52,974 nt of DNA from Discostella pseudostelligera (GCA_036940085.1 JALLBK010000011.1:1-52974); one strand, 5' to 3'. Counted from the first letter of the stretch, positions 32,637 to 43,454 are shown. The notes: generated by a model not told the origin, from the letters alone. Numbers and translations are program-made.

Positions 32637-35282
32637 ATGTTTGGCGTATCTCGTAAGAAGGCAAAGCCCAAGCGGCAGGTGCGCTCGGCCACACTCGACG
32701 ATGATGACAACGACCATGACGAGAACGACGCCCATCATCGAGCCCAACAACTCATTCAACAGCGCCACAACAAAAAGAATAAGATCAAGGGCGTAAAGAG
32801 TAAAAATTCAGCGGCATCAATGCTATCTTTTGATCCAGACGAGGAAATGAACGACAATGATGAACTGCCTATTAATAAAAAGAAAAAGAGAAGGAAGGGC
32901 AAACATAAACATGCGGGTGGTGGTTTGGGTTATGGTGGAATTCATGAACCATCAGACGGATCTGCCTCAGAAGGCGAGGACGAAATAATGGGAGATGACG
33001 ACGACGAGGGGGGACATGCTCGTGTAGGAAGTTTCTATGATAAATCTGCCTTGGAGAAATTGAGAAGGGAACAGAAACGTAGCACGTTCGCGCCGAAAGA
33101 AGACGGCAGTGTCTCAGTGCCGGCGGACACAGAGCTCAATGAAGGTGGCTTGCCTGTTGTGAAGGAAGATAATGTAGAGAATGCCGAAGAGTCTTTCATA
33201 CCACTCCCTGCTGGAAACCGACGTGATGATAATTCATCTAATATTCTAGATGAGGTAGTCCTTACTGGTGATGAAGCCATGGCATTTGTACAGCGGGAAG
33301 AGGATGCAAATGATGACACCGAGTTTGATCATGGCTTGCAGTCACCACCGACCCCGCCACCAACAGCATCATCATCGGGAGGTATTGCTACCGACAACAC
33401 AAGGAGGGGAAAAGTTATAAACACAGATGTAAACTTCGATATGATGGATACTGATGAACCATCTAATGATGAGGACGAAGGAAATCGACAATGGGAAGAT
33501 ACAATGGTGCGTCGGGCGGGTGTCCTTCCTCCCAAAGCAGCGTCGTCGGATGATGAAGGCAATCGAAGTACTGTACGCCGACAGCAAAGCACTAATCAAA
33601 CCAACCTCGTTCAGATACGAGCATCGTTGCAACCTATTATCTCCAACCTCGAAAATGTATCCTTGGATCTGGAAAGTAGCATCTCTCGACACAAGGCAAC
33701 AATCCATTCTTCGCGTGATGAATTGACACAAAATCAATCTACTCTAGAGAAACATGGAAAGGCATTGGAGTATTACCAAGCTCTACGAGAAGATTTGGCA
33801 ACATGGATGGGGGCATTGCGAGAATTGAACGGTATGGTGAACGAGGTGGAGGAGGCAAGGCGTCTATTAGAGGCTGAAATGACCATTCGAAGGATGGAGC
33901 GGTTTCTGGAATGGGGAAATGACTGCATGGAAGTCTTGGAAAAGCAGGGGTTGTTAGCAAACACGGCGATGAAAGCAGGCATCCATCCGAAAACAAGCAG
34001 TGGTTATGGAACGGAGCACGTGGATGAGTTTGGTCGAGATTTATCTTCCCTTTCGTCGATTGCACGCATCAAAAGGTGGAATCAACGAAAGAAACGAAGT
34101 CTGAATAGGTTACAGGATCAGAGCGACGAAGAAAGGAAGAGTTCGCTTGAGCAGGGTATTGCTTGCTCCAATGTGGATAATTTTGACAGTGTAGAAATTG
34201 GAGAATGGAAGCAACGGCGCGATGTGCTTGCACAGGCTCTGGCAATCATTCCAGAATTGGTGAAGGAAAACTACCTCTCAATATCCAAGCTTTGTACAAT
34301 ATTCTTAGACTGGAAGCGAATGTACCCAGAGGATTACGCCAGTTGCTATGCCGAGATGACACTCGTTCAAATGATTGAAGTATTGACCAGGCTGGAAATG
34401 TGTGAGCGGTGGGATGTTCTCAATCTTAGCGTTGAGTCATCTAACAATAGGTGCCTGGGCGTATCTGATTTCAATTGGTTCCGTGCCACAATCGAGAGTA
34501 ATTCGCAGGGGGGAGAACTTTGCGAGGTGGGTAGCGCTGCAAGTCAATCATCCGCGCCCATCGTTTTCGAAGTAATCGAAAAGCAAATAGTCAGCCGAGT
34601 ACTACACTCATTCTCCTTCGACGATGGAGCGAAGGGCGATACCAAACTTGGTGGAATCTACGATCCTTTCTCTGTGGAGCAAACCAAGCTCCTATGCGCC
34701 ATGATAAAATCAGTGTTTCGATGCTTCAGCAAGTATTCCGACGACAATGGCAAAGTCGTGAGTGAACATACGGCTGAAAAACTGATGGACGCCCTTATGA
34801 AGCTTGTGGGGTTCGTTGTTGAGAAATTAGGAGTACCAGTCGTTGATGCATCCAAAATCACTTTGACGCGGAACGAGTTTGCGACCAGAGATAACCCTGA
34901 GAGGTTGGACAATGAAACTTCAGATGCAATCGCGTTTGCCACGGTCATTCAGGTTCACGAATTGTGCAATTTGGTGAAAAACATGCTAGGCCAATGGTAT
35001 CCTATTTTCAAGCATGAACTGTGCCAACAGCAGGAAAGGATTGCGGCTTTAGTCCGATATGTCCTCGAGGATCTGGTATCCCTCCGTTTACTACCTGTCC
35101 TGCATTCACTACACAGCATAACCTCTGGCGGAAGCGAGAATGATGAGAGGTACATGAGAATGCCAAAGACGTTCGTCGAAGATATTATGGACACAATTGA
35201 CAGTAAAGCGTCGTTGGACCCAGCCGAATGGATGTTGATGTTAGCACCTTTGCGAGTCACTGTTAAGCAATTATTGGGTTGA
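32637..35282 (+). CDS. GCFC-domain protein (PAXBP1/GCFC2-like), spliceosome-associated
   Basis: Single exon of 881 residues with an ATG at 32637. The N-terminus is basic (MFGVSRKKAKPKRQ), then SMLSFDPDEE, YDKSALEKLRREQKRSTF and EESFIPLPAG, the ordered motifs of GCF-type proteins. A coiled coil follows (LVQIRASLQPIISNLENVSLDLES), and the last 400 residues are the helical GCFC domain (KENYLSISKLCTIFLDWKRMYPEDYASCYAEM). Relatives such as GCFC2, ILP1 and NTR2 act in spliceosome assembly or lariat disassembly. The old DNA-binding label for the family is not supported by what is seen here. The acidic runs between motifs look disordered. Confidence 0.8.
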   Translation: MFGVSRKKAKPKRQVRSATLDDDDNDHDENDAHHRAQQLIQQRHNKKNKIKGVKSKNSAASMLSFDPDEEMNDNDELPINKKKKRRKGKHKHAGGGLGYGGIHEPSDGSASEGEDEIMGDDDDEGGHARVGSFYDKSALEKLRREQKRSTFAPKEDGSVSVPADTELNEGGLPVVKEDNVENAEESFIPLPAGNRRDDNSSNILDEVVLTGDEAMAFVQREEDANDDTEFDHGLQSPPTPPPTASSSGGIATDNTRRGKVINTDVNFDMMDTDEPSNDEDEGNRQWEDTMVRRAGVLPPKAASSDDEGNRSTVRRQQSTNQTNLVQIRASLQPIISNLENVSLDLESSISRHKATIHSSRDELTQNQSTLEKHGKALEYYQALREDLATWMGALRELNGMVNEVEEARRLLEAEMTIRRMERFLEWGNDCMEVLEKQGLLANTAMKAGIHPKTSSGYGTEHVDEFGRDLSSLSSIARIKRWNQRKKRSLNRLQDQSDEERKSSLEQGIACSNVDNFDSVEIGEWKQRRDVLAQALAIIPELVKENYLSISKLCTIFLDWKRMYPEDYASCYAEMTLVQMIEVLTRLEMCERWDVLNLSVESSNNRCLGVSDFNWFRATIESNSQGGELCEVGSAASQSSAPIVFEVIEKQIVSRVLHSFSFDDGAKGDTKLGGIYDPFSVEQTKLLCAMIKSVFRCFSKYSDDNGKVVSEHTAEKLMDALMKLVGFVVEKLGVPVVDASKITLTRNEFATRDNPERLDNETSDAIAFATVIQVHELCNLVKNMLGQWYPIFKHELCQQQERIAALVRYVLEDLVSLRLLPVLHSLHSITSGGSENDERYMRMPKTFVEDIMDTIDSKASLDPAEWMLMLAPLRVTVKQLLG

Positions 35283-35364
35283 CATGAGTCATTAATTAAT
35301 TTCTGAATCCAAGCCAACAACAACGCTGATGAAAGTAATTAAGGACAACCGGTTCGAGTTCGGT

Positions 35365-38300
35365 TTATCGCCAGTGGACAATTCTTGCGTCCTCTCGGTT
35401 TTCCTCATCAGAAAATGCCAACGTTGGCGGTGGTGGAAACGATTTCAATGTCTCTAGAACTTCATTCTTTTCATATGCGAGATCACTGCAGGTGGTTTCA
35501 CCTTTGACGGAAGGATTCCATGTCTCCATTTGGCACAATTCCCGAGCGACCACAGAATTTGGCATCGAGAAGAAGCCATCAATACCGCTTGCAATGTATT
35601 CACACCCAATCGATTCCAAGTACAGGGCAAGCTCTGTCCTCATTTGAATCTTCTCCATCGATTGCTTCAAGATGGATGGGTCTCGTATGATGGCCTCGTT
35701 CAGTTTCAGCTTAGAATCTCGGAATGCATAATGTAGGAGATAATCTAATATCTCCTTCACATCACCTGATGACAGTTGTGAACTCCCAAGTGAACCAAAC
35801 AAATTGCTTGCCTGTTCGGAAGAGAACCCCAATCTAGGGAAATAGTTCTCGACGACATACTCCTCTGCTGATTTTTGTGATAGCAGCCCGATTTTGGCAA
35901 CGTCAGTGGGAGGGCACCCAAACTTTCTGAGCAATTCCATACGCGGCAGGATAGTTTTCGAGAGTGAAAGAGTTAACAGCTTTGGTTCTCCAAGAAGCAT
36001 CGCTTTGAGATCCTCAAATGAGCCGTCTAGATGAAATGACAAGTACTGGATCAGAGGTTCAATCATTTCTTGCCATCGACAATTTGCCAACCAAGTATTC
36101 ATCGGTACTAGGAGATCCATCTCCGCGTCGGTCGTATTGAGCTGAGATTGCAACTCAGCTCTTTGAGCAATCACGCTGGTTATGTGCAGTAGATTCTCGA
36201 GAGGATATGATAAAAGTTTTGGTTGGGATAACAACGCTCTTTTCAGATCGTCCTTGGGTGTGAGTGAAAGCAAATACTCAATCCTACCAACCAGAGTAGC
36301 TGTAGGATTCTGCCCAAGTCTTACTGTCCGACTATTCTCTGCAAGAATCACATCAATCTCATTTTCCGTTAAATTCAGAGACTGTTGAAGCATTTTGAAC
36401 GCAAGGAATGTTTGATAGTCTACATCACACATGGTAACAGTTGAGAACAAGTCTTCCCTTGTCTCTAACGACGATGCGCGATTCTCAATTCGTTTCTGAA
36501 TATCTCCCGGAGATAGCAGTAGCAACAGAGGTTGCTGTATCACCGCGGCTTTCAATTGAACAACATTACCATTGGAAATGACCGCGAGATTGTCGAGAGT
36601 TTCTTTGATAGTGTTATTGACCGTGATATTGTTTGAAAGTGTAAGCATAAGTGAGTCGGTTTCATTGTGACCCAGTTCTAGCATCGACTGTACATATTCA
36701 ATCGTATCCGAAAACTGGCTTCTCAGAGCAGGAAGAGCGGTAGCTGATTGAAAATCAGCATCACTAATTTTCATCAACGACGCAATTGCCTTTGGATCTG
36801 TAATTCCAATTAGCTGTATTGTTCCCATACGTGGCTCTAATGTAGTTCTGATTGACAGATCCAATAGAAATGGATGTTCCATCAACAGGTGCTTCGCTTC
36901 TTCCGTTGAATCGCAAATATGTGCAGTAATGTACTCTACTTTCTGTTGGAAAACCTTATTGGCTTTAGCACTTTGTAGAAGAGGCATTTCCAGGAGTAGT
37001 GTACGGCATTCAGTGTCGTTCAGTCCCAATAATCTCTTCAGATACATTATTCTGCTCTTGGCCTCAATTTGTTTCTGCCGTACCCAAATGTCAAACTCAT
37101 TTTTCGACCAAACCGTAGTGTTGAGGTTATCAAGTACCGAACCAACTGAGCGGAGCATTTTAAGACGATGCCTGAGTTTCGGGCGAGAAGAGCTATCAAG
37201 CAATTGAGGATATGAAAGAACGGTGCTTTTCAGCTCATCAGTCGAAACACCGAGCTCCGCCTTCAGATACTGTATCCATGATTCTAGTGATGAAATTGTC
37301 CAGGATGCTAAAGTCGTCTCAGAATCAATCATATCCAGCTCGTCATCAGTGAAATTTAAGACCCGGCGAAGAACTTCTGATGGCGTAGCATGAGCATGCA
37401 TAGCCTGCATCATTCTTTTGGACTGCGACGAGGATAACCACTGTAAAAATCGAGCCTCCGGCAAGGAGATACCCACTGTAATTTTGCTCGGAGAAATCCT
37501 TGCTTCAATCAATTGCTGCATTCTTGGTATGATTCGACCATTTAACGAATATCCAAGCAACGAAGGCTGCTTAAGGATGATATCTTTCAGAAGCTGATCG
37601 TTCAGGGGTTGTTCAAGCAAAAGTGATTCTTTCAAGTACACCAATTTCGGAGCCAAGCTGGTTTCGATTCCCAAGCACACGAGGGTGGGCATTTTCGATA
37701 AGACCAATCCCAACTCTTCAACCGTTAAATTCAACCTACTCCTAAGGAAATGAAGCTTCTCTTTTAAACTGCTCTCCCCCAATCCTAACACTTGGGGCGC
37801 TTGGAAGACCACCCGTTTGGCTTGGCGTGGGTCAAGTTCAAGTTCGTATCTCAGGAACCCAATCACATGCTTAATTTTGAACAACGAGTAGCTGAACAGT
37901 CGTGGAAATTTGAGTGTGATCATTCCCACCTCGGCAGCAGAGAGTTTCAATTCTGTCATGAAATACTGAGCGATTGGTTTCATGTGATTCTCTAAATTGT
38001 AGTCGATAATTTGTGGATAGGCGAGAAGTATCCGTCGTACCTCCTCCGGTTGCATATGCAGTTGCAGGATGAAGAAGAAAACAATCTTCTCACGCAAGTT
38101 CTCGTCAAGACTGTAGAGAAGCAGTTTTGGATTTTTCTTCACTAGTAGCCGTACCTCTTCCAGTGAAAAGTTTATCTCATTCGTCAAAAATTTCAGCTTC
38201 GGAACCAGCGCAGAATCTACCGCAGATTGCAATAGCTTTGGCGAACCAACTAATAACTCCCTTGCGCTGTCAAATCCATCCTTATCACCACATAAGCCAA

Positions 38301-38913
38301 CGAAAAATGCAATCTTCTTCCTCAAATTTTCAAGCGAGTAACTCAATATGCTAGGGCAATCCATCACCATCGCACGGAGCTCTCTCTTGCTCAAATCTAA
38401 TGCTCTAACCAAAAACAAAATTGTCGGCGCTAAATTCCGATCGGCACTGTAATGAAGCAAGGTTGGTTGCTTCCCCAATACAACTCGCACATCCTCATCT
38501 GATAGATTCATAGTACGACGAAGGAGGGACACCTTCTTCTCAAGATTGCGAGGAGTCATACCCAATATAGACTCCGATTCCAGTGTCACCTTCCACATGG
38601 CCTCCTCGGACAAGCCAAGCGTGTTTTGTAAGTAAAAATATGCAATATCTGGTGCCAGAGTTTGTGTGCTATTAGCTCCTATGCTCAGAAGAGTGTCTTT
38701 GGGATAAATGTTGATGGGGTTGTCATCGCCGACACGTGATTTGAGCACCATGTCCTGATCGGCTTGCATCCACAGCCTAGGTTGTTTGTCCTTCATCGCC
38801 ACAGCCACAGTTCTTTTGCAACACTCAGAAATAAACCCATTCACACTGAGTGTTACCCCCAGGAGGAACAGTATGAAGATGACCCGAGCAATGGTTCTAT
38901 GACATGCCATCAT
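35365..38913 (-). CDS. Giant mTERF-repeat protein with plastid-type signal peptide
   Basis: Single exon of 1182 residues. The N-terminus is a strong signal peptide (VIFILFLLGVTLSVNG/FIS) with Phe at the cleavage site. Almost all the rest consists of roughly 35-residue helical units with a Pro-x-Leu-Leu anchor, for example KQPTLLHYSADRN, DCPSILSYSLENL, KNPKLLLYSLDEN, AYPQIIDYNLENH, KFPRLFSYSLFKI, SQPKLLSYPLENL and GEPKLLTLSLSKT; I count at least fifteen. mTERF proteins bind organellar nucleic acid and act in transcription termination, intron splicing or ribosome assembly. Usual family members have 300-600 residues, so this one is about double. The C-terminal 40 residues are not repetitive. It probably acts in plastid gene expression. 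Confidence 0.85.
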   Translation of the reverse strand: MMACHRTIARVIFILFLLGVTLSVNGFISECCKRTVAVAMKDKQPRLWMQADQDMVLKSRVGDDNPINIYPKDTLLSIGANSTQTLAPDIAYFYLQNTLGLSEEAMWKVTLESESILGMTPRNLEKKVSLLRRTMNLSDEDVRVVLGKQPTLLHYSADRNLAPTILFLVRALDLSKRELRAMVMDCPSILSYSLENLRKKIAFFVGLCGDKDGFDSARELLVGSPKLLQSAVDSALVPKLKFLTNEINFSLEEVRLLVKKNPKLLLYSLDENLREKIVFFFILQLHMQPEEVRRILLAYPQIIDYNLENHMKPIAQYFMTELKLSAAEVGMITLKFPRLFSYSLFKIKHVIGFLRYELELDPRQAKRVVFQAPQVLGLGESSLKEKLHFLRSRLNLTVEELGLVLSKMPTLVCLGIETSLAPKLVYLKESLLLEQPLNDQLLKDIILKQPSLLGYSLNGRIIPRMQQLIEARISPSKITVGISLPEARFLQWLSSSQSKRMMQAMHAHATPSEVLRRVLNFTDDELDMIDSETTLASWTISSLESWIQYLKAELGVSTDELKSTVLSYPQLLDSSSRPKLRHRLKMLRSVGSVLDNLNTTVWSKNEFDIWVRQKQIEAKSRIMYLKRLLGLNDTECRTLLLEMPLLQSAKANKVFQQKVEYITAHICDSTEEAKHLLMEHPFLLDLSIRTTLEPRMGTIQLIGITDPKAIASLMKISDADFQSATALPALRSQFSDTIEYVQSMLELGHNETDSLMLTLSNNITVNNTIKETLDNLAVISNGNVVQLKAAVIQQPLLLLLSPGDIQKRIENRASSLETREDLFSTVTMCDVDYQTFLAFKMLQQSLNLTENEIDVILAENSRTVRLGQNPTATLVGRIEYLLSLTPKDDLKRALLSQPKLLSYPLENLLHITSVIAQRAELQSQLNTTDAEMDLLVPMNTWLANCRWQEMIEPLIQYLSFHLDGSFEDLKAMLLGEPKLLTLSLSKTILPRMELLRKFGCPPTDVAKIGLLSQKSAEEYVVENYFPRLGFSSEQASNLFGSLGSSQLSSGDVKEILDYLLHYAFRDSKLKLNEAIIRDPSILKQSMEKIQMRTELALYLESIGCEYIASGIDGFFSMPNSVVARELCQMETWNPSVKGETTCSDLAYEKNEVLETLKSFPPPPTLAFSDEENREDARIVHWR

Positions 38914-39305
38914 CGTCTAAATCTTCATCTCCATGCCATTGCTTGCGGCAGCGGCGACAAGCGGCCGGCCATGGTGTTGGTTTTTGGTTTTTGGCGCCAT
39001 CGAACTGTCGGCTGGCGTCTGGCCGGCCAGTTGTTTGGAGTTTGTGTCCACAATAACTATCCACCTCGGACACTTTTTGGGTTGATGGTAGGAGTAGGGT
39101 ATGGAACAGTGTGGAACTGTCCGTACATAGGTAGTTCCGCACCTTTTTCTTGACACCAAATTCTGCAGATGGGAATGCAGGTGGTGCCCATGAACATGAA
39201 CCCAAAGCGGCAGATGTGCCGGTGCAGTTTGGTACAGCAACAAATCATCTTCATCGATCATCATTTCATTATTCATTAATCGTATCTTTAGTACTCCTAT
39301 CCACC
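38914..39305. other. Divergent promoter gap, no motif recognised
   Basis: The gap lies between the mTERF gene and a small plastid protein gene. It contains two GGCCGGCC palindromes (near 38962 and 39022) and short AT-rich tracts, but no GGCGGGA E2F core, unlike most gaps in this window. Confidence 0.4.
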
Positions 39306-39899
39306 ATGAAATCCTTCCTTACTAGCCTCTGCGTAGCCTCATACGCTTTCCATGAAGGGAGCGCGTTCTCAGTCCTCGCGCCATCGCGGCACTCGTCGTC
39401 ATCATCGAGATCGAGGCCGTGCCGTCCAACCTCCCTCTCCGCCGCCGTCGTTGGGAGCAGCAGCAGCAATGACGCCGGTGCGAAGCGTTCACACCACACC
39501 CCCGCCACCACCATCATCCAACAACGAGAGATGGACACCATCCGCAAGGAGCTTATCCTAAAATATATCACCATCGGCCATAGCGAGGAGTATGCCACCC
39601 GCGAGGTGAATTATTTTTTAGAAGATGCCGAAAGGAGCCAGCAGTACGTCGAGATGAGACGCATTGCCATGGCACGGGGGAACGATTTAGGGATTGAGAA
39701 CATTGTTCAGTTTGCCGCGGCATTTTTAGTGGGTTTGATGGGGAGTTGGGCGTTGGACTCTTGGCATACATTCCAGGTACGGTGATTTTGCATTTATTCA
39801 TTGTTGATCAATATCACTTTATTGACAACTTATCCCTATGTTTCGATGTTGGTTTATCAGACTTCTAGCCCCGATGGCAGTTTCCCTTGGATGTCATGA
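39306..39899 (+). CDS. Small plastid-type single-span membrane protein, unknown
   Basis: Exon 1 is 39306-39776 and exon 2 is 39861-39899 (84-nt intron, phase 0), 169 residues. Exon 2 codes only TSSPDGSFPWMS before the stop. A signal peptide ends EGSA/FSVLAP, nearly the textbook ASAFAP motif, followed by a Ser/Arg-rich transit region. The mature part is a charged amphipathic segment (MDTIRKELILKYITIGHSEE, NYFLEDAERSQQYVEMRR) and one C-terminal membrane helix (VQFAAAFLVGLMGSWALDSW). I do not recognise the family. The layout fits a thylakoid or envelope protein with its N-terminal domain exposed on one face. The ATG at 39306 is the only one giving a proper signal peptide. Confidence 0.7.
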
Positions 39900-40676
39900 G
39901 TTAATGAGACTACGCTATCCCTTCCAATAGACAGCGCATGCTATGTTGTCGCTCCGCTACGCAAGGCATCGCTTGCCAATAATATACAATGATGAGCAAT
40001 TCCATTTCTTCTCTATTTGGGTCCTTGTCTCCGCGACATGTTTAGATCTAGCTGATTCGAAATATGCTAGGTATCATGTTGTAATTATTCAATTTGAGCA
40101 GTTGAGAATGCGAAGAACAAGACCATGCTCCTCGATAGTAATTCATATTTTGGAGTCGAATGCTAGCGATCGTAGAAATATTGCTTTAAAATATAAATTA
40201 CTTGTTGTGATTGTGAATTACCCGTCATGACAAGCTTCTCGAGTGAATGTGCGGGGTTGATCGACAATACCACGGCCGTGGTCACATGACGATGACGATG
40301 TTCAACCGGGCGCGGGGGTGGCCGCGGTGGCTGGCTGTTCATCACCCTAGACGACCAAATGAAGCAATGTGAATGCTAAGATGCATCCTATCCATGTCTC
40401 TCTCTTGGATAGGCTGGCTTGCTATCTGCTTGGTGGAAACAAGCGGAAAAGGTTACCATCATAGCCGTCGATTGTGCTTCGTCCGATCCTTCATTCTTCA
40501 TTCAATCAACCACAAACTTTTCCCGCGTCTTCCCGCCATATTTCCATGCAATTCCGGCGCCCGACGGCACTCCATCTGCCGACTTGCCGAAACCACACAC
40601 ACACCACGCCCCCAAAAACCTGGCCATGGCCACCGCATACCGCCTCTGCCGCCACTAATGATGCAAAGAAGTATTG
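39900..40676. promoter_or_regulatory. Upstream region of the exonuclease gene with paired E2F-like sites
   Basis: CTTTTCCCGCG at 40517-40527 and CTTCCCGCCAT at 40529-40539 lie about 140 bp before the exonuclease start. The stretch 39900-40500 holds no gene I can support; an open frame at 39943-40230 has no motif and a poor amino-acid composition. Confidence 0.5.
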
Positions 40677-42027
40677 ATGTGTCACCTTAGCTTCACCCTA
40701 TTCTATCTGCTGATGATTATATCGCCATCTACTTCAGCATTTCTCCACTCGGTCCCTGCAGTTGGTATGTCTCATCCATCACCATCATCAACAGTCAATG
40801 TCAATGGCCAGGGATTTATTAGTCGCTTCACGGTTGCTCTAAATGAAAGTAGGGATGGTGAAACGAGAGATCAACGAGAGAGGGCAAGACCGCGCCGTCG
40901 CAATGCCGCGGATACACCATCTTCATCAACCGTCAACCCCTCTTCCACTTCCAGATCGAAGACTGGACTTCGCCACGTGTGCCCTCCACTCGATGGAGCC
41001 GTGGGTGCTCCACCTCTACCTGTCTTGACAACGAAGGATCCACGCACCATTGAGCGTTGGCTGGAAGAAAATGTTTATAGTGATAACAATGAATACAAAA
41101 TATTGGGTTTTGATCTAGAATCTATTGCCAAACCCCCTTGGAAGCCAGATCGGGCCTCGCTTCCCGATGGACCAGCTACCTTACAATTATCTACTCCAAC
41201 ATCGTGCATTATTATTCAGCTATCTCGATGTGGTGATGGATCCGCAATGTATGCTCCAGCTATCTTACGAACTATCATAAACAACCCAAAGATTATCAAA
41301 GTAGGTGTGGGTATTGATGATGATGCTCTGGAGCTATACCGATGGTCAAAAAGTAGTAGCTCCGGTAATGCACGTGACAACAACAATTGGCGTCATCCAC
41401 AACAAACGACTCAGTTCTGGGAGATGACTTCTCGTTTTGACATTGGATGCATTTTACCAAATACGAATCCCTCACGTCGATCAGGAATTCGGGAACTTGC
41501 GCAGACGATTCTCGGAGTTGAGATTAACAAGTCCAAGGTTCGTGTGAATGTATTACCAATATGCTTCATCTCCCAAATCGCAGAGAACAATTATTTTGCC
41601 TCACTCTCGATCATTTGCTTTATTTGCTTTACTTACTCTCTGGAAGAAACTATCGATGAGCAATTGGGGCAATCGCCGTTTAACCCCAGAACAAATCTCC
41701 TATGCAGCTCGTGATGCATGGGTCTCTGCTGCGATCATAGAACTATTGCACAAGAAGAATGCCGATACATTTCGAGCCGAATCGCTCATGAGCATGGAAT
41801 TCATGAAAAGCCAAAGGAATATGGCGGATGTGGATTCACGGGCTTTGGAAAGAAAGAAAGCAAAGACTGAGTTGAAGGCGATACTCGAAGGTGACGCTAC
41901 TACGGTTGAGAATGGCGACGGCAATGTCGAAGAACGGAAACGAACATTAAATGACATTCTTGACCTTTATCGGCCAGATCAACCTCCTACATTCAGTGAA
42001 GCTACTTTGGAATTGCCGTTATTTTAA
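40677..42027 (+). CDS. DEDDy-type 3'-5' exonuclease (WRN/RNase D-like), plastid-type
   Basis: Exon 1 is 40677-41537 and exon 2 is 41647-42027 (109-nt intron, phase 0), 413 residues. The signal peptide (LSFTLFYLLMIISPSTSA/FLHS) ends in the plastid Phe motif, followed by a basic Ser/Arg-rich transit region. Exo I is ILGFDLES (the Asp-x-Glu), the middle has ATLQLSTPTSCIIIQLS and IIKVGVGIDDDALELYRW (Exo II), and exon 2 has LTPEQISYAARDAWVSAAI (Exo III, Tyr-type). Such enzymes trim RNA or proofread DNA 3' ends. The C-terminal tail is a charged helix. It could serve plastid RNA maturation; no helicase or polymerase domain is attached. The start is the ATG at 40677; a TTG is directly upstream. Confidence 0.82.
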
Positions 42028-42144
42028 GTATTCAATGTAAATGAAGGGAAATGACAAGTCTCTTTGCCCGCCGGTTCGTCGTGAAGTCAAATTGATAATA
42101 AATATGGAAAATTGCGAATGATGACATCGCGTAATAGAGTGAAT

Positions 42145-43233
42145 CTAAATCCCACCCTCGTACATCTCCGACGGAATCTCATCCATATCTACATCGGCCT
42201 CGTCGCCCTTGCGTTTATTACCAGCCCTCGACGCAGCAGCGGAACCTCTACGACTACTAGGACTACCGGTCAACATGGGAACTTCGACGGTCGAGGTTAA
42301 TCCAAAGCTTTCCGCCCTCTTCACACCACTTTGCTTTGGACTGCGCTTGCGTGCTGTCAGTGTGGCACAATGTCGACTAGCCACCTCATCTTCACTCATA
42401 AAACGCTTCCGATCGGTCTCCTCTTTCTTCAAATACTGTGCACGGGTCGAGGGCGAAGCATCCTCCCAATTCTTAATAAGACGAGCATTAATCAGCGTAG
42501 TTAGAAGGATGAGATGATTCTCCTTATTCGTTTCGGAAATGGATCCATCGGCAAAGGCCGCATTGAGCTGAAGTTGACAAGCTTGATGCACTTCTTTGTA
42601 ATGATCGACGGCATAAAAGTGAAAGTCCTGCTTCATGGGTTCCACCTTGGGTTCCTCCTCCATCTCGGGCTCCTTTTCAGCATTCAATACGGGAGATTTG
42701 GTGTCACTGTCCTTCTTTTTCGACTTCATCGACATTTTGTTTGCGCTCTTTGCCGTAGGCTTCTGAAGTTGCGCAGACGAGGCTCCGACGGGTGGCATGG
42801 TCTCCGAATCATGACTTTTGGGGGTGACTAATGAAGGTGGCATATTGTTCAAATTATTGTTCGATGCATGACGAAGCGATGATGTGGAGGCAGAAGTGAT
42901 TTCCCGGTGAGGAGCGACGGGGACTGGGTTGTTGTTTTGAGGAGGGTAATACCACTGAGGCGTCGGATGGTGATATTCAGAAGCAGGAGGAGGCACAACG
43001 CCGTGACCATGACCATGATACGGAGGATGCTGGTGCACAGTGCCAGACGTTGACGCGTAAGGTGCTGGGTGAAAACTCTGCTGAGGCGGAGGAAGATGTC
43101 CATGAAGATTGAACTGTTGATGGTGACGATCGTCGGGGTAACCTGCGCCTCGTCCGTAGTGCTTCTGAAAGGTCTCTGTCGTCGGTTCTGGCGCTGGTGC
43201 CGCGACCGAGAGCATTGGCGATGTTCCGGCCAT
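42145..43233 (-). CDS. Basic, low-complexity protein with possible HMG-like segment, unknown
   Basis: Single exon of 362 residues with an ATG at 43233. The first 120 residues are His/Pro/Tyr-rich (GHGHGVVPPPASEYHHPTP), then a Lys-rich, acidic linker. Residues about 200-295 (FHFYAVDHYKEVHQACQLQL, LINARLIKNWEDASPSTRAQY, LKKEETDRKRFMSEDEVASR) have the spacing of aromatic and basic residues seen in HMG boxes, though the match is weak. The tail carries SPKQSGVKR and KRKGDEADVD, likely nuclear localisation signals. A nuclear DNA-binding role is plausible. A decayed partial copy of its gene lies at 45311-45458. Confidence 0.6.
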   Translation of the reverse strand: MAGTSPMLSVAAPAPEPTTETFQKHYGRGAGYPDDRHHQQFNLHGHLPPPQQSFHPAPYASTSGTVHQHPPYHGHGHGVVPPPASEYHHPTPQWYYPPQNNNPVPVAPHREITSASTSSLRHASNNNLNNMPPSLVTPKSHDSETMPPVGASSAQLQKPTAKSANKMSMKSKKKDSDTKSPVLNAEKEPEMEEEPKVEPMKQDFHFYAVDHYKEVHQACQLQLNAAFADGSISETNKENHLILLTTLINARLIKNWEDASPSTRAQYLKKEETDRKRFMSEDEVASRHCATLTARKRSPKQSGVKRAESFGLTSTVEVPMLTGSPSSRRGSAAASRAGNKRKGDEADVDMDEIPSEMYEGGI

Positions 43234-43420
43234 GGTCTGATTTGCTATTTGATCTCAATGAAGTCGATGATCGATGCTCAATTCTCAATCGGCACTTCCA
43301 GAATGGTGTTCCTTGCTTGATTGACCTTGCCGGTTGCCGTCCATCATGGTCCATCGCTTGGTGTTGGTGACGAGCTCTTGGTGACTTGCTTCATGCGTTG
43401 GGAGCAACTTAACGGAAGCT

Positions 43421-43454
43421 GTGGCTAAAATAGTCCACATAGTGGCTAAAATAG
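43421..43454. repeat. Direct repeat GTGGCTAAAATAG with 21-bp spacing
   Basis: Identical 13-mers start at 43421 and 43442, exactly 21 bp apart, in the divergent gap (43234-43553) between the basic protein gene and the zinc-binding protein gene. The gap has no E2F-like core. Confidence 0.7.

Noticed and set aside
35345..35364. GGTTCGAGTTCGG as a tRNA T-arm
   Set aside because: No matching acceptor stem, anticodon arm or D-arm nearby; it is in the 40 bp after the mTERF stop.
39943..40230. Plus-strand open frame of 95 codons in the gap before the exonuclease gene
   Set aside because: No motif, no family resemblance and AT-rich, non-coding-like composition; it starts within 50 bp of the previous gene's stop.
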